Shown: positions 29,828-38,493 of the stretch, in pieces
How positions within the stretch are numbered: the first letter of the stretch is position 1
Layout of the letters: each line of letters starts with the position of its first letter
NCBI GenBank assembly: GCA_963768975.1
Contig: CAVYKB010000002.1
Span: 1-64,000 of the forward strand
DNA: 64,000 nt
From: CADCTB01 sp963768975
GTDB lineage: Bacteria; Actinomycetota; Acidimicrobiia; Acidimicrobiales; AC-14
Direction of reading: 5' to 3'
Translations under genes and position numbers: made by a program
The notes under the pieces: generated by a model
What the model saw: the letters and a program-made list of their open reading frames with translations, nothing else
The model's database searches: none
Told to the model about the DNA's origin: nothing

Positions 29828-30889
29828 TCAAACCGTCGCTTCGACGGGGACCGGTAACGCCCCCGAATGCGTGGGGGCCCGGTTCAGGTGGGCGTGAGCG
29901 TGGCCGTTCAGCCCGTTGGACTGCCGGGCATGGTACTGGCTCGCCGGCGCCGAAGCCGCCGTGGTCCGGTGGTGCCCGTCGGCCTTCAGGCCGGCGGGGG
30001 CAGCGGGAGGCATCGGCCCGAACCACGAGAGCCGCTCCCGCACGATCGTGCGCAGGACGCGCGGGCCATCACGCAGCACCCGCAGGTTCGAGATGCCGCC
30101 GATGCGCACGAGCTCGACGCTGGGCACCTCCGAGATCCGCAGGCCCGCCTTGATGGCGTGGAGGACGAGCTGTGTCTCGATCTCGAAGCCGTCGGCCGTG
30201 AGGTTCAGGCGGTCGAGGTGGGACCGCCGGAATGCGCAGTACCCGTAGCAGAGATCCGTGAAGGGTTGGCCGAACAGGCCGTTGACGAGCCCGAGCAGCG
30301 TCCGGTTCCCGAGCCGGCGAACCATGGTGAAGTCGTCGGAGTCACCGTCGCCGAGGCAGCGCGATCCTTTGACGAAGTCGTCGTGGCGCAGTTGCTCCAC
30401 GAACAACGGGATCTCCTTGGGATCCATGCTTCCGTCGCCGTCCAGCATCACGATGTAGTCACCGGTGGCGGCGGTGAAGCCGGCCCGGAGCGCCCGGCCC
30501 TTGCCGCGCCGGGGCTCGGTCACCAGGACGATGTCGGGACGGATGTTCAGCGCAACCTCGACGGTGCCATCCACCGAGCGCCCATCGACGAGGATGAGCT
30601 CGTGGATGTCAGCCGGGATCCGCCGGAGCACCCAGGGCAGATTCCTCGCTTCGTTCAGGACCGGGATCACGACAGAGACGCGCTGCCCGTGCCGGTCCAC
30701 CGCCCGCCCGTTGACGGTATTGCTGGCGGTGCCCGGCGGCAGTTGGTCCGAGTACCGCCTCTCGCCCGTGATCGAGCGGGGCTCCAGCCACCCTCGCGTA
30801 CCCATCCCGTTTCCGAGCAAGGCAGTGGCCCCGAACTCCAACCCAGCAGTTGCGCCCATAACGCTCCCCCGTGAGGACCTTTTCGCCAT
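29828..30889 (-). CDS. Polyprenyl-phosphate-type family 2 glycosyltransferase
   Basis: This 353-residue protein has a DPM1/GtrB-like GT2 domain starting near residue 70: VSVVIPVLNEARNLPWVLRR, LILVDGRSVDGT, RGKGRALRAGFTAATGDYIV, MLDGDGSMDPKEIPLFVEQL, KGSRCLGDGDSDDFT and CYGYCAFRRSHLDRLNLTA. The ~70-residue N-terminal extension has low similarity to the family, and the true start may lie later. The C-terminus is low-complexity (HARQSNGLNGHAHAHLN), and no C-terminal membrane helices are seen. Family knowledge suggests transfer of a sugar from a nucleotide donor to a polyprenyl phosphate. It heads the minus-strand glycan run. Confidence 0.8.
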   Translation of the reverse strand: MAKRSSRGSVMGATAGLEFGATALLGNGMGTRGWLEPRSITGERRYSDQLPPGTASNTVNGRAVDRHGQRVSVVIPVLNEARNLPWVLRRIPADIHELILVDGRSVDGTVEVALNIRPDIVLVTEPRRGKGRALRAGFTAATGDYIVMLDGDGSMDPKEIPLFVEQLRHDDFVKGSRCLGDGDSDDFTMVRRLGNRTLLGLVNGLFGQPFTDLCYGYCAFRRSHLDRLNLTADGFEIETQLVLHAIKAGLRISEVPSVELVRIGGISNLRVLRDGPRVLRTIVRERLSWFGPMPPAAPAGLKADGHHRTTAASAPASQYHARQSNGLNGHAHAHLNRAPTHSGALPVPVEATV

Positions 30890-31076
30890 GATCGGTGAGC
30901 GCGGTCAAACAGGCGTCCCCTCGGGCGTTGATCTTTCTGTGGCACCTCTGTTCCCGGTCGCGTATGAAGGCGCGTCACCACCGTGTCGCCGAGCGGGCAC
31001 CGTCTCCACGCCGGCCACGGGCGCTCCGGCGAGCGTGACTCTCCATGAGACGCGGCGGTGACGGCTGCGGTCGAGC

Positions 31077-31280
31077 ATGCGCGCCGTGGACACGCGCAGA
31101 ACGGCCATCATCATCATCCGCGCATGGACGGACGAGCGGTCGAGCGCGCTCAGAGCGCACGTTGCATGGCAACTCGACGGGGACCGGACCTTTCGCGAGG
31201 AAAAGGGGGCCGACGGCACGGCGACGACAGCGATGATCGTCGAGGACCTCCTGAAGCGGTTCGAGGCCAGCGGGCTGTGA
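31077..31280 (+). CDS. Small conserved-looking hypothetical protein
   Basis: This 67-residue ORF reads RRTAIIIIRAWTDERSSALR and then AMIVEDLLKRFEASGL. A hydrophobic beta strand followed by charged and amphipathic helices looks like a genuine small protein, and comparable short proteins with an (I/V)IIRAW start occur in actinobacteria. No clear ribosome-binding site is seen. It lies upstream of the SARP-like regulator in the same direction. Confidence 0.45.
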   Translation: MRAVDTRRTAIIIIRAWTDERSSALRAHVAWQLDGDRTFREEKGADGTATTAMIVEDLLKRFEASGL

Positions 31281-31304
31281 TGCGGTGGCCGCTGGAGAAC
31301 GCCT

Positions 31305-31336
31305 AAATCGCTAAAATCCGCCGAAGTGGATAAATC
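31305..31336 (+). promoter_or_regulatory. AAATC direct repeats in 9-base register upstream of the SARP-like gene
   Basis: AAATC occurs at 31305, 31314 and 31332, that is at +0, +9 and +27 on a 9-base register, in an A/T-rich island within G+C-rich DNA. Phased A/T-rich direct repeats are the kind of site bound by BldC-type head-to-tail multimers, and three BldC-like genes lie nearby. Assignment to a particular regulator is inference. Confidence 0.35.
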
Positions 31337-31493
31337 CGACCAAGAGTGGGTATGGTAGGTGCACTGGCATGGCCGACGGACCCATCCAGTGTCGAGCCCG
31401 CGGGCGCTTCCCGCTCCGCTGCACATTGACCACGGGGGTGAGCTCTTGGCGGATGCCTGCGACACACCGGACGGAACTCGACCGCGAACAGCG

Positions 31494-32216
31494 GTGAGCG
31501 TGAGGCTGCGGCTTCTCCCGTCCTTCGAACTTGTCGCTGATGACGAGGTCGTGATGCTGCCCAAGGGGCTCCAGCGCGTCCTCGCCTATCTCGCCCTGGG
31601 CGACCGCGCCGTCGATCGCTCCCGCCTCGCCGGCCTGCTGTGGCCGGAAATCTCCGAGGGACGAGCGGCGGCGAACCTTCGGTGCAGCTTGTGGCGGCTG
31701 CGCCAGAGCGGGCTTCCGCTCGTGCAGTCATACAGCACGATGCTCCAGGTCGACCCCGCAGTCCACATCGATGTGCGCGAGGCGCAGGCCAAGGCCAACC
31801 GCCTGCTCGGACGTGACGGCGGACCGCTCCCGCAGGACTATGCGGTCCAGGATCTCGTGCACGATCTGCTGGAGGACTGGTACGACGACTGGCTGCTCAT
31901 GGACCGTGAGCGCTTCCGGCAGGTCCGCCTCCATGCGCTCGAGTCTCTCTGCCAGCTTCTGGTGAGTCTCGAGCGCCACCTCGAGGCCATCGAGGCCGGG
32001 CTGGGGGCCGTCGGCGGTGAGCCGTTCCGGGACAGCGCCCAACGCGTGCTGATCACCGCCTACCTGGCCGAGGGCAACTCCTTCGAGGCAGCCCGCCAGT
32101 ACCGGGCCTACGAGGCCTTGCTGGCCCGGAACAACATGGCCCGGCCGCCCTTCACCCTCGTTGACCTGGCCGGCGAGCTGCTCCGGCACCGCGAGCGCGA
32201 GGTCATGCCGGCCTAG
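31494..32216 (+). CDS. SARP-like transcriptional regulator with BTAD domain
   Basis: The start preferred is GTG 31494 (240 residues); the frame is open back to an ATG at 31359. The N-terminal winged helix (about residues 1-90) reads VRLRLLPSFELVADDEVVML, LAYLALGDRAVDRSRLAGLL and WPEISEGRAAANLRCSLWRL, the OmpR-like DNA-binding fold of SARP/AfsR proteins. The bacterial transcriptional activator (BTAD) helical domain follows (FRQVRLHALESLCQLLVSLE, AQRVLITAYLAEGNSFEAARQY). There is no ATPase domain, so it is a small SARP. Such proteins activate secondary-metabolite or polysaccharide clusters. It lies between the two glycan regions and is convergent with the sugar transferase gene. Confidence 0.85.
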   Translation: MSVRLRLLPSFELVADDEVVMLPKGLQRVLAYLALGDRAVDRSRLAGLLWPEISEGRAAANLRCSLWRLRQSGLPLVQSYSTMLQVDPAVHIDVREAQAKANRLLGRDGGPLPQDYAVQDLVHDLLEDWYDDWLLMDRERFRQVRLHALESLCQLLVSLERHLEAIEAGLGAVGGEPFRDSAQRVLITAYLAEGNSFEAARQYRAYEALLARNNMARPPFTLVDLAGELLRHREREVMPA

Positions 32217-32259
32217 GTCCGCCCGCTGGGCGAGCGCCGGCGGCGCACGACGAGCGCTG

Positions 32260-33939
32260 TCAACGGGCGCCCCGCTGGCCGATGACCGACGGGATCGTGC
32301 GCAAAAGGATCTTGACGTCCAATGACAACGTCCAGTTGTCGACGTAGAAGAGGTCGTGATGGACGTAGTCGGCGAAGGTGGTGTCCGACCGCCCGCTCAC
32401 CTGCCACATGCCGGTGATCCCAGGCCGGACCTGCAGGCGCTCGTGGAGCTCGGGGGTCCAGCCGTGGATCTCCGCCGGCAGCGCCGGCCGCGGGCCGACG
32501 AGGCTCATCTCTCCCCGGAGCACGTTCCACAACTGGGGCAGCTCGTCGAGGGAGATGGCCCGGATGCCGCGCCCGACGCGGGTCACCCGCGGGTCGGCGG
32601 ACAGCTTGAACAGGGGGCCGTCGGCCTCGTTGAGGTGGCGCAGGGACTCAAGGTGGTCCTCCGCGTCGGCCACCATCGACCGCATCTTCAAGAGGTAGAA
32701 GGGCCGGCCGTCCCTGCCGACGCGACGCTGGCGGAACAGCACCGGGCCACGGCTGTCGAGCTTGATCAGCACGCCGAGGACCAGGAGGAGTGGTGCGCAG
32801 GCCAGCAGGCCGGTGAAGGAGACGACGATGTCGAAGGTCCGCTTGGCCCCCGCCCTGCAGCGGGAGTGCGTCCGGGGCCGGACATGGACAACGGTGAACT
32901 GGTCGCCGAGCGAGCGGACAGTGAGCCGGTCGGCGGCGACGCCCCGCAGCGGTGAGGAGAGCTCGACGTGGACACCGAGACACGCCAGCCTCCGGGTCAG
33001 GGCGTTCAGCGTGGCGGGCGCAACGGCGCCGGCCGAGACGATGACTCCATCCGCTCCTGTGGTTTCGACCAGCTCGAGGATGTCGTCGATGCCGCCGAGG
33101 CTCGGCCGGCCGCCGTCGGTCACGGTGCCCGCCCGCGCCTTGTCGTCGACGATGCCGACCACCTGGTAGCCCAGGCTGGCCCGGGCGCCCAGCGTGCCGG
33201 CGAGCGCCAACCCGTGCTCGTCAGCCCCGACGAGAAGCACCCGGCGGACGGCACGGCCGGCGAGCCGCCGGTGCTCGAACACCCGGCGGGCGGCGGCACG
33301 CTCGAGGACGAGCCCCGAGGTGACGCAAACGAAGCTCAAGAGCAGCCAGGCCCGGGCCACGTCGACCTTCATGGCGAAGGCAACCACCGCCATGCCGCCA
33401 ACCGCCACCGCGCCGGCATGAAGCAGCCGGCTCAGCTCCTCGGCGACGGGCTGGACGTGGTGGGCGCGGTACAGCCGGTAGCGGGCCATGGCCGCCACCC
33501 ACAGGGGCGGGGCGAGGAAGGCGACCGGGGCGTACGCGTTGACGTATCTCGGTCCTGGCCCCGACAGCACCGGCGCGCACCAGTACGCGAGGACCAGGCC
33601 GGCGGCGACGGCGGTGGCGTCCGCCCCGACCAGCAGGAGCTTCGGGCCGGTGCCTCGCCGGCGTCGAGCCGAGGCTCCCCGACGGGCCGTCGGGGGGGTG
33701 GGGGCCAGACCTTTGCTGGTCCGACCCGGTCCCGGAAGGACCACGCCGCCCCCCGCCGGGGCGCTCCGTTGGCACCGGCCGGCGGATGAAGGCGGGGCGA
33801 GATCAACCTCGGACGCGACGGCCACCCCGGGCGCCCGCTCGGCATCTGCGGTCGACGGGGCGGCCAGCGCGAGGTCGCCCGTCGGGAGACCCGGGAAGGC
33901 GGGCGATTCGAGGCGGCGATCTGTTGTTCGGACGCGCAC
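32260..33939 (-). CDS. Polyprenyl glycosylphosphotransferase (priming sugar transferase)
   Basis: This 559-residue protein likely starts exopolysaccharide synthesis by moving a sugar-1-phosphate onto undecaprenyl phosphate. It has a long polar, Arg/Pro-rich N-terminus (to about 95), four or so membrane helices, and a Rossmann-like CoA-binding-type domain (RRVLLVGADEHGLALAGTLG). The catalytic C-terminal domain contains KRTFDIVVSFTGLLACAPLL, GPVLFRQRRVGRDGRPF, KMRSMVADAE, ISLDELPQLWNVLRGEMSLV, GPRPALPAE and RPGITGMWQVSGRSD, all family hallmarks. Its promoter at 33983-34011 is shared in form with the WbuB-like gene at 53.4 kb. It is the probable first enzyme for the polymer of this superlocus. 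Confidence 0.92.
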   Translation of the reverse strand: MRVRTTDRRLESPAFPGLPTGDLALAAPSTADAERAPGVAVASEVDLAPPSSAGRCQRSAPAGGGVVLPGPGRTSKGLAPTPPTARRGASARRRRGTGPKLLLVGADATAVAAGLVLAYWCAPVLSGPGPRYVNAYAPVAFLAPPLWVAAMARYRLYRAHHVQPVAEELSRLLHAGAVAVGGMAVVAFAMKVDVARAWLLLSFVCVTSGLVLERAAARRVFEHRRLAGRAVRRVLLVGADEHGLALAGTLGARASLGYQVVGIVDDKARAGTVTDGGRPSLGGIDDILELVETTGADGVIVSAGAVAPATLNALTRRLACLGVHVELSSPLRGVAADRLTVRSLGDQFTVVHVRPRTHSRCRAGAKRTFDIVVSFTGLLACAPLLLVLGVLIKLDSRGPVLFRQRRVGRDGRPFYLLKMRSMVADAEDHLESLRHLNEADGPLFKLSADPRVTRVGRGIRAISLDELPQLWNVLRGEMSLVGPRPALPAEIHGWTPELHERLQVRPGITGMWQVSGRSDTTFADYVHHDLFYVDNWTLSLDVKILLRTIPSVIGQRGAR

Positions 33940-33982
33940 GGGCTTGCCTCCCCCCAGCGGAGACCAGCGGTCTCAGGGGGAC

Positions 33983-34011
33983 AGGCTACCCAAATCGGAC
34001 ACAACAGTCAA
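33983..34011 (-). promoter_or_regulatory. Sigma-A-type promoter of the sugar transferase gene
   Basis: On the minus strand: -35 TTGACT (34006-34011), a 17-base spacer, and -10 TAGCCT (33983-33988, matching TAnnnT). The spacer contains TGTCCGATTTG, which recurs with one change in the promoter at 53648-53676. Confidence 0.65.
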
Positions 34012-34068
34012 AACGGGCGATCAGGACACGGCCCGCCCTTCAGCGCGGACTCGTTCGCCCGGGTAGGC

Positions 34069-34272
34069 TCAGTGCTCCGTCGCAGGTTGGACGCCGGCCT
34101 CCATGCGGGCGACCACCTCCTGAATGTCCCGGGAGAGGAACCGCCGGTGACCTCCCAAGGTCATCATGTAGGGGATCAAGCCGTCGTTCGCCCATCGGAT
34201 GATCGTCTTGGGGGACACATGGAGCGCCCGCGCCACCTCGCCCGGCGTGAGATATTCCCGTTCAGTGTTCAT
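34069..34272 (-). CDS. BldC-like MerR/excisionase-type helix-turn-helix protein
   Basis: This 67-residue protein starts at ATG 34272 (MNTEREYLTPGEVARALHVS) with GAAAGG upstream. The helix-turn-helix segment (SPKTIIRWANDGLIP) and the wing TLGGHRRF match BldC-family regulators, which bind A/T-rich direct repeats as head-to-tail multimers and control development in streptomycetes. Two paralogues lie nearby (34568-34796, frameshifted, and 42011-42328), all with the same TLGGHRRF wing. It is divergent from the frameshifted paralogue, with palindromes in the shared gap. It may control the adjacent sugar transferase or sensor genes (inference). Confidence 0.85.
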   Translation of the reverse strand: MNTEREYLTPGEVARALHVSPKTIIRWANDGLIPYMMTLGGHRRFLSRDIQEVVARMEAGVQPATEH

Positions 34273-34350
34273 TCTGCCTTTCAAGGTCCTAGCGCCTTGC
34301 CTAGACCGGCGTATCTTCTCCACCGGGATTTCTCGAGTTTACGCCGTCCA

Positions 34351-34424
34351 GACGAACTTGACGAACCCAACCAGTCGAACTGGTCGGAAATAGCGTGTTT
34401 GCACCATCTGACGGGTTCGTCAAG
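34351..34424. promoter_or_regulatory. Nested palindromes between divergent BldC-like genes
   Basis: CTTGACGAACCC (34357-34368) is exactly complementary to 34413-34424. Between them lies ACCAGT-CGA-ACTGGT (34370-34384). GACGAAC is also directly repeated at 34351 and 34360, a 9-base step. This is a likely operator region for one or both flanking HTH genes. Confidence 0.5.
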
Positions 34425-34567
34425 CTGGCCCACCATGGGTAGTTCGACTCATTCGTGCCCGGACCCCTCAAGTGCCTCGCCAACGGTGGCCGACACGAGG
34501 TCCGAAGACCGAAACGCCGGGCGCCATTGGAACGGATGCCGCTCCGGGATGGCGTAGGAGCAACGAA

Positions 34568-34796
34568 ATGGACATTGCCACTGACGACGGAGCGCCCTCG
34601 GGCGCCGACGAGGAGTACCTGGCGCCTGCTGACGTCGCCCGACTTGTTGTGCGTGTCGGCACGAACGGTGAGCCGCTGGGCGGACCAGGGCCGGATCCCC
34701 CATGTCGTCACCCTCGGAGGCCATCGCCGCTTCCGTCGTTCCGACGTCGTTCGGCTGCTCGACCGGCGAGGCGGGCCCCAGGCAGGCCCAGGCTGA
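34568..34796 (+). pseudogene. BldC-like helix-turn-helix gene with one-base frameshift
   Basis: From ATG 34568 one frame reads EEYLAPADVARL. One base over it continues LCVSARTVSRWADQGRIP, then TLGGHRRFRRSDVVRLLDRR, and stops at 34796. Removing one C in the CGACTTGTTG stretch near 34652 restores a complete protein of about 75 residues, highly similar to the BldC-like neighbours. Whether the indel is real or a sequencing error cannot be told here. If real, the paralogue is dead. Confidence 0.7.
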
Positions 34797-34946
34797 CACT
34801 GCCCTGTCGCATGCCGGCCTGCGGCCCCACGTTGCCGGACGTTTCGTCGGTTTCGGCATAATTGGCCGGGCCGACCGAAGCGTCGGCTTCGCTGTCACGT
34901 TCCGCCTACAATCGGATGAAAACTCGCGGATCTGGGGAGACGCGCA

Positions 34947-37452
34947 ATGGCTGGCCACTGGATTGTGCTTCTCGAGGCATCTGATCCGTCGGGAGACTCT
35001 CCCATCCGCATCCACGCGCTCCAGCGGCTTCTGGCGCAGTTTTCCTCCGCTCAGGCTGTCGGCCTGTACAACCCCCATCGTTACGCGCTCCAGCTGACGG
35101 TGGCCGCCGACGATCCGTCATCCGCTCTGGCGTCCGCGCTGGGCCGTTGGCGGCGAGCCGCCGGCGAGCTCGACCTGCCCCGGTGGACCGTGTGCCGGAC
35201 CGAGGTGATGACGGGTGAGGAGTTCGACCGCGACCTGCGGCTGACGGACATCCGCGAAGCCAACGAGGCGCCGAATGGCGAGTACGGCGCCGACGAGCTG
35301 CTGCGGGACGTGTTCTATGATCCCGTCACCGGCTTGGCCAGCGGGGAGTTGTTTCGCGAGCATGCCCGGATAGTGCTGGAGGACGAGGCCGCGTCCGGGC
35401 GTTCGGCGGCGATGCTGGTTCTCGACGTCGACTCGTTCGCGGAGGTGAACCAGCTCGCCGGCCATGCCGGGGGCGATCACCTTCTGGCGGTCATGGGCCG
35501 CTCCCTCCAGCAGGCCCATCCCGCCGTGCTGGCCGTCGCCCGTCTCCGGGCCAACCGGTTTGCCGCGCTCGCCTGCCGCACGCACAAGGCCGAGATCGGC
35601 GATGTGGCGAAAGCAATGCTCAGCGAAGCCCGCCGGTCGGTGGAAGCCGATGGGACGACCATCCACCTGACGGCCAGCGTCGGCATTGCCTGCTCCGGCG
35701 GCCGTACCGAGCCCCAGGAGCTGCTGCGGGAGGCCACGGCGGCCATGCTGGCGGCCAAGCATGCGGGCGGCGACCAGTTCAGCGCCTTCGACGACACGTG
35801 CCAGCGGTACCTGGACGTGCTGGAACGCGAGTACGGCTCGCCCCTGGACCGGCTCGCGCACGTGCTTCTGCTCCAGCGCGCCGCCATGGCCGCCAACAGC
35901 CATGACGAGGTCGACGAAGCCTTCGAGGTGGTCATCCGAGAGGTGTGCACGCACACGGGCTGGCCGGTCGGGCGCCTGTACCTCGCCGACCCGGAAGGAG
36001 ACCAGGTGGTCCCCTCCGGGGTGCACCACGTCGCCGCCACCGAGCGCTACATCGCCTTCAAGGCGGCGATGGACCAGTGGTCGCCGGCCAGGACTGCGCT
36101 GCCGGCTCGGGTCATGGCGACGCGACGGCCGGCCTGGACCCTCCGTCCCGAGATCGACTACGGCGCCCAGATCGGCGCCGCGGCTGCCGAAGCCGGGCTG
36201 TACTCGGCGGTCCTCTTCCCGGTCCTGGTCGGCGGCGACGTCGTCGGCGTCCTGGAGTTCTTCAGGAGCGAGGCATTCCCTCCCGACGGCTCCCTCATGG
36301 AGGTCATGACCAGCGTGGGGGCCCAGGTGGGCCGGGTGGTGGAGCGTTCCCGGGCCCAGCTGGCGCTGGCCCGCTCAGAACAGCGCTACCGGGCCCTTAC
36401 CGAATCGGCCAGTGACGCCATCATCTCGCTGGACGAACGGCTGCGAGATCGTTTCTTGGAACCGGGCGGCGGCGCGGATCTTCGGCTACGGCGACGATGC
36501 GGCGATCGGACGGCCGCTGGCCATGCTGATCGCCGAGGGCCATGCCATCGCGGACCGCGACGACCTGTGCGCCATGGCCGAGGCGAGCTCCGCCGGGCTG
36601 AACCGCGAGGTGGCCCTCCGCAGGGCCGACGGCTCGGGTCTCATGGCCGAGATCTCGGTCTCCATGTGGGAGGTGGAGGGCCGGCGGTACTTCACCTGCA
36701 TCTGCCGGGACTTGACGGCCCGCCAGCAGGCCGAATCGGAGCGGCGGGCCACTGAGGCCCGGTTCCGCGCCCTGATCGAGAACACCACGGACTCCATCGT
36801 GCTGGTCGACGCCGCCGGAGGGGTCCTGGAGAACTACTCCTCGCAGGACTTCCTCGGGTACTCCGGGGCCGAGAACGCCGGCCGGATCGGCTTCGAGTTC
36901 ATCCACCCCGACGACCTCGTGACCGCCATGCAGGCGTTTGTCGCCCTGCTCGAACAGCCAGGGGTGAGCCGCCCGTACGAGCTGCGCATACGCGACGCCA
37001 ACGGGCAGTGGCGGTGGGTCGAGTCGGTCGGGAACAACCTGCTTGGCCACCCCGACGTGGGCGCCGTCGTCATCACCTCGCGCGACGTCTCGGAGCGGCA
37101 CCACGCGCAGGAGGCGATGCTCAGGAACGAGGTGCGCCAGAAACTGCTCCTGCAGGCCCTGGGCGAAGACATCGTCGTGGTGGAAGTCGGCGGCGCAGTC
37201 GTGGACCGCGTCGATGGCCCACACCTCGCCGGGGCCACCCCCGGAACCCTGGCCGACATCATCCATCCGGATGATCTCGGTCGGCTTCTCGCCGCAGTGG
37301 TCGACTGTGCTGCGGAGCAGGGCGGCCGGGCCGGCCCGGTCCCGGGTCGCCTCTGCCTCGCCGGCGAAGCAATTCCGCTGTCCTGGGTGCTCGTCAACCT
37401 CTCCGAAGACGGCCTGGTCGGTGGCGTGGTGCTCAAAGGCAGGCGCGACTGA
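34947..37452 (+). CDS. Multidomain sensor: novel N-terminal domain, degenerate GGDEF, GAF, two PAS; one frameshift
   Basis: Start ATG 34947 follows GGGGAG, and a TACAAT -10-like box lies at 34907. Residues 1-100 form a domain shared with the protein at 38494-39183 (HWIVLLEASD, then ALASALGRWRR). A GGDEF-fold domain follows (DVFYDPVTGLASGELF, HAGGDHLLAVMGRSL), but GGDEF itself is replaced by RANRF, so cyclase activity is unlikely. A GAF domain (about 300-460) and a PAS region come next (YRALTESASDAIISLD). Near 36441 one extra base breaks the frame; it resumes CEIVSWNRAAARIFGY, then a second PAS/PAC unit (FRALIENTTDSIVLVDAAGG). There is no kinase or EAL domain. The protein may signal by protein contact. 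Confidence 0.75.
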
Positions 37453-37476
37453 CCGGCGTGATGCCCGCGGTGTGGA

Positions 37477-38490
37477 TCAGCGGCCGGCGACGACAGTGGC
37501 CCAGCCACGGCGCACGGCATCGTCCGCCGCCGCCAAGGCGGGGTCGAAGACGGCCAAGACCGACTCCACCAGCGCCGGCAGGAGTTCCGGCGCGCCACGA
37601 CTCCCCAGGACCCGGTCCAACCAGCTGAGGTACTCCGGAATGATGGCCTCGTCGTCCATGTGGACGGCGGCGGCGGTGAACCGCAGAATGCCGTCGAGAT
37701 CCTCATATCGACGATGGGTGGACGCGCTCCCCGCCGACGGGAGCTTCGGCAGCCGGAGTAGGAGCTGGCCGAGCGCGTCACCAGCGAGGTCCCGCCGCCG
37801 ACCCTCGAGCTCGACGTAGCCCTTGGGCACCGGCGCTGGGCCCCGCGGCGGCGGCGGCGCATCCGCCCACCGTTCCAGGATGGCGGATGCCGACGCCGCG
37901 TCCGCCGCCCAGGCGTCGGCACCCGCCGCGCCCGCCCGGCGTTCGTTGACCGCCCGCCCACCCGCCAGGACGGGCAGGCCGCAGCCATGAGCCACCTCCA
38001 CGAGCTGGCCCACTCCCGGCAGGCAGCTGGCAACCGTGCAGCTGACCACGCAGGCGAGGACCTCACCCAGGCGGAGGTAGCGCTCGAGATGCTCCGCCGG
38101 CAGGGAGGCGCCCATGAGCACCACCGGCCAGCCGTCGAGATGCAGGAGCTCGGCGGCCATGCGAGCCGGCAGCGTGTGCCATTCGCCCGACGCGCACACG
38201 ACGACCACCCGCCCTGTCGGGCGCAAGGGCGGGACCCACCGGCTGGCCGCGGCGGCCAGGACGAACTCCGTCACCGCGGTCGCCGCGTACCCCTGCGACA
38301 CGTCCCAGAGGTTGGTCTCCCAGAGGCGGCCCACGTGCTCCTGGGCGGGAATGAGAAGCCGGGCGATGACGTCGGCCGGCGATGCCGTCTGGCCGACGCT
38401 GAGCGCCACGCGCAGCGCGCCGATCCGGTCGGCGGTCTCGAGGTGCGTCAGGTAGGTCCCGACCTCTGGGAGCGGGCCAACGCCGGCCAA
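37477..38490 (-). CDS. Cobalamin-binding-like (B12-type) sensory protein with altered light motif
   Basis: This 337-residue protein has a helical cap domain (ADVIARLLIPAQEHVGRLWE) followed by a B12-binding Rossmann-like domain: VVVVCASGEWHTLPARMAAE, DGWPVVLMGASLPAEHLERY and GLPVLAGGRAVNE. In CarH-type photoreceptors the cap carries Wx9EH. Here the aligned stretch is W-ETNLWDVSQ-GY, so the EH pair is replaced. The axial-His motif region keeps EWH. The C-terminal ~110 residues form an extra helical domain. It may bind cobalamin without photochemistry, or another ligand. The start lies four bases after the stop of the upstream gene, with which it is likely co-transcribed. Confidence 0.65.
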   Translation of the reverse strand: MAGVGPLPEVGTYLTHLETADRIGALRVALSVGQTASPADVIARLLIPAQEHVGRLWETNLWDVSQGYAATAVTEFVLAAAASRWVPPLRPTGRVVVVCASGEWHTLPARMAAELLHLDGWPVVLMGASLPAEHLERYLRLGEVLACVVSCTVASCLPGVGQLVEVAHGCGLPVLAGGRAVNERRAGAAGADAWAADAASASAILERWADAPPPPRGPAPVPKGYVELEGRRRDLAGDALGQLLLRLPKLPSAGSASTHRRYEDLDGILRFTAAAVHMDDEAIIPEYLSWLDRVLGSRGAPELLPALVESVLAVFDPALAAADDAVRRGWATVVAGR

Positions 38491-38493
38491 GCG

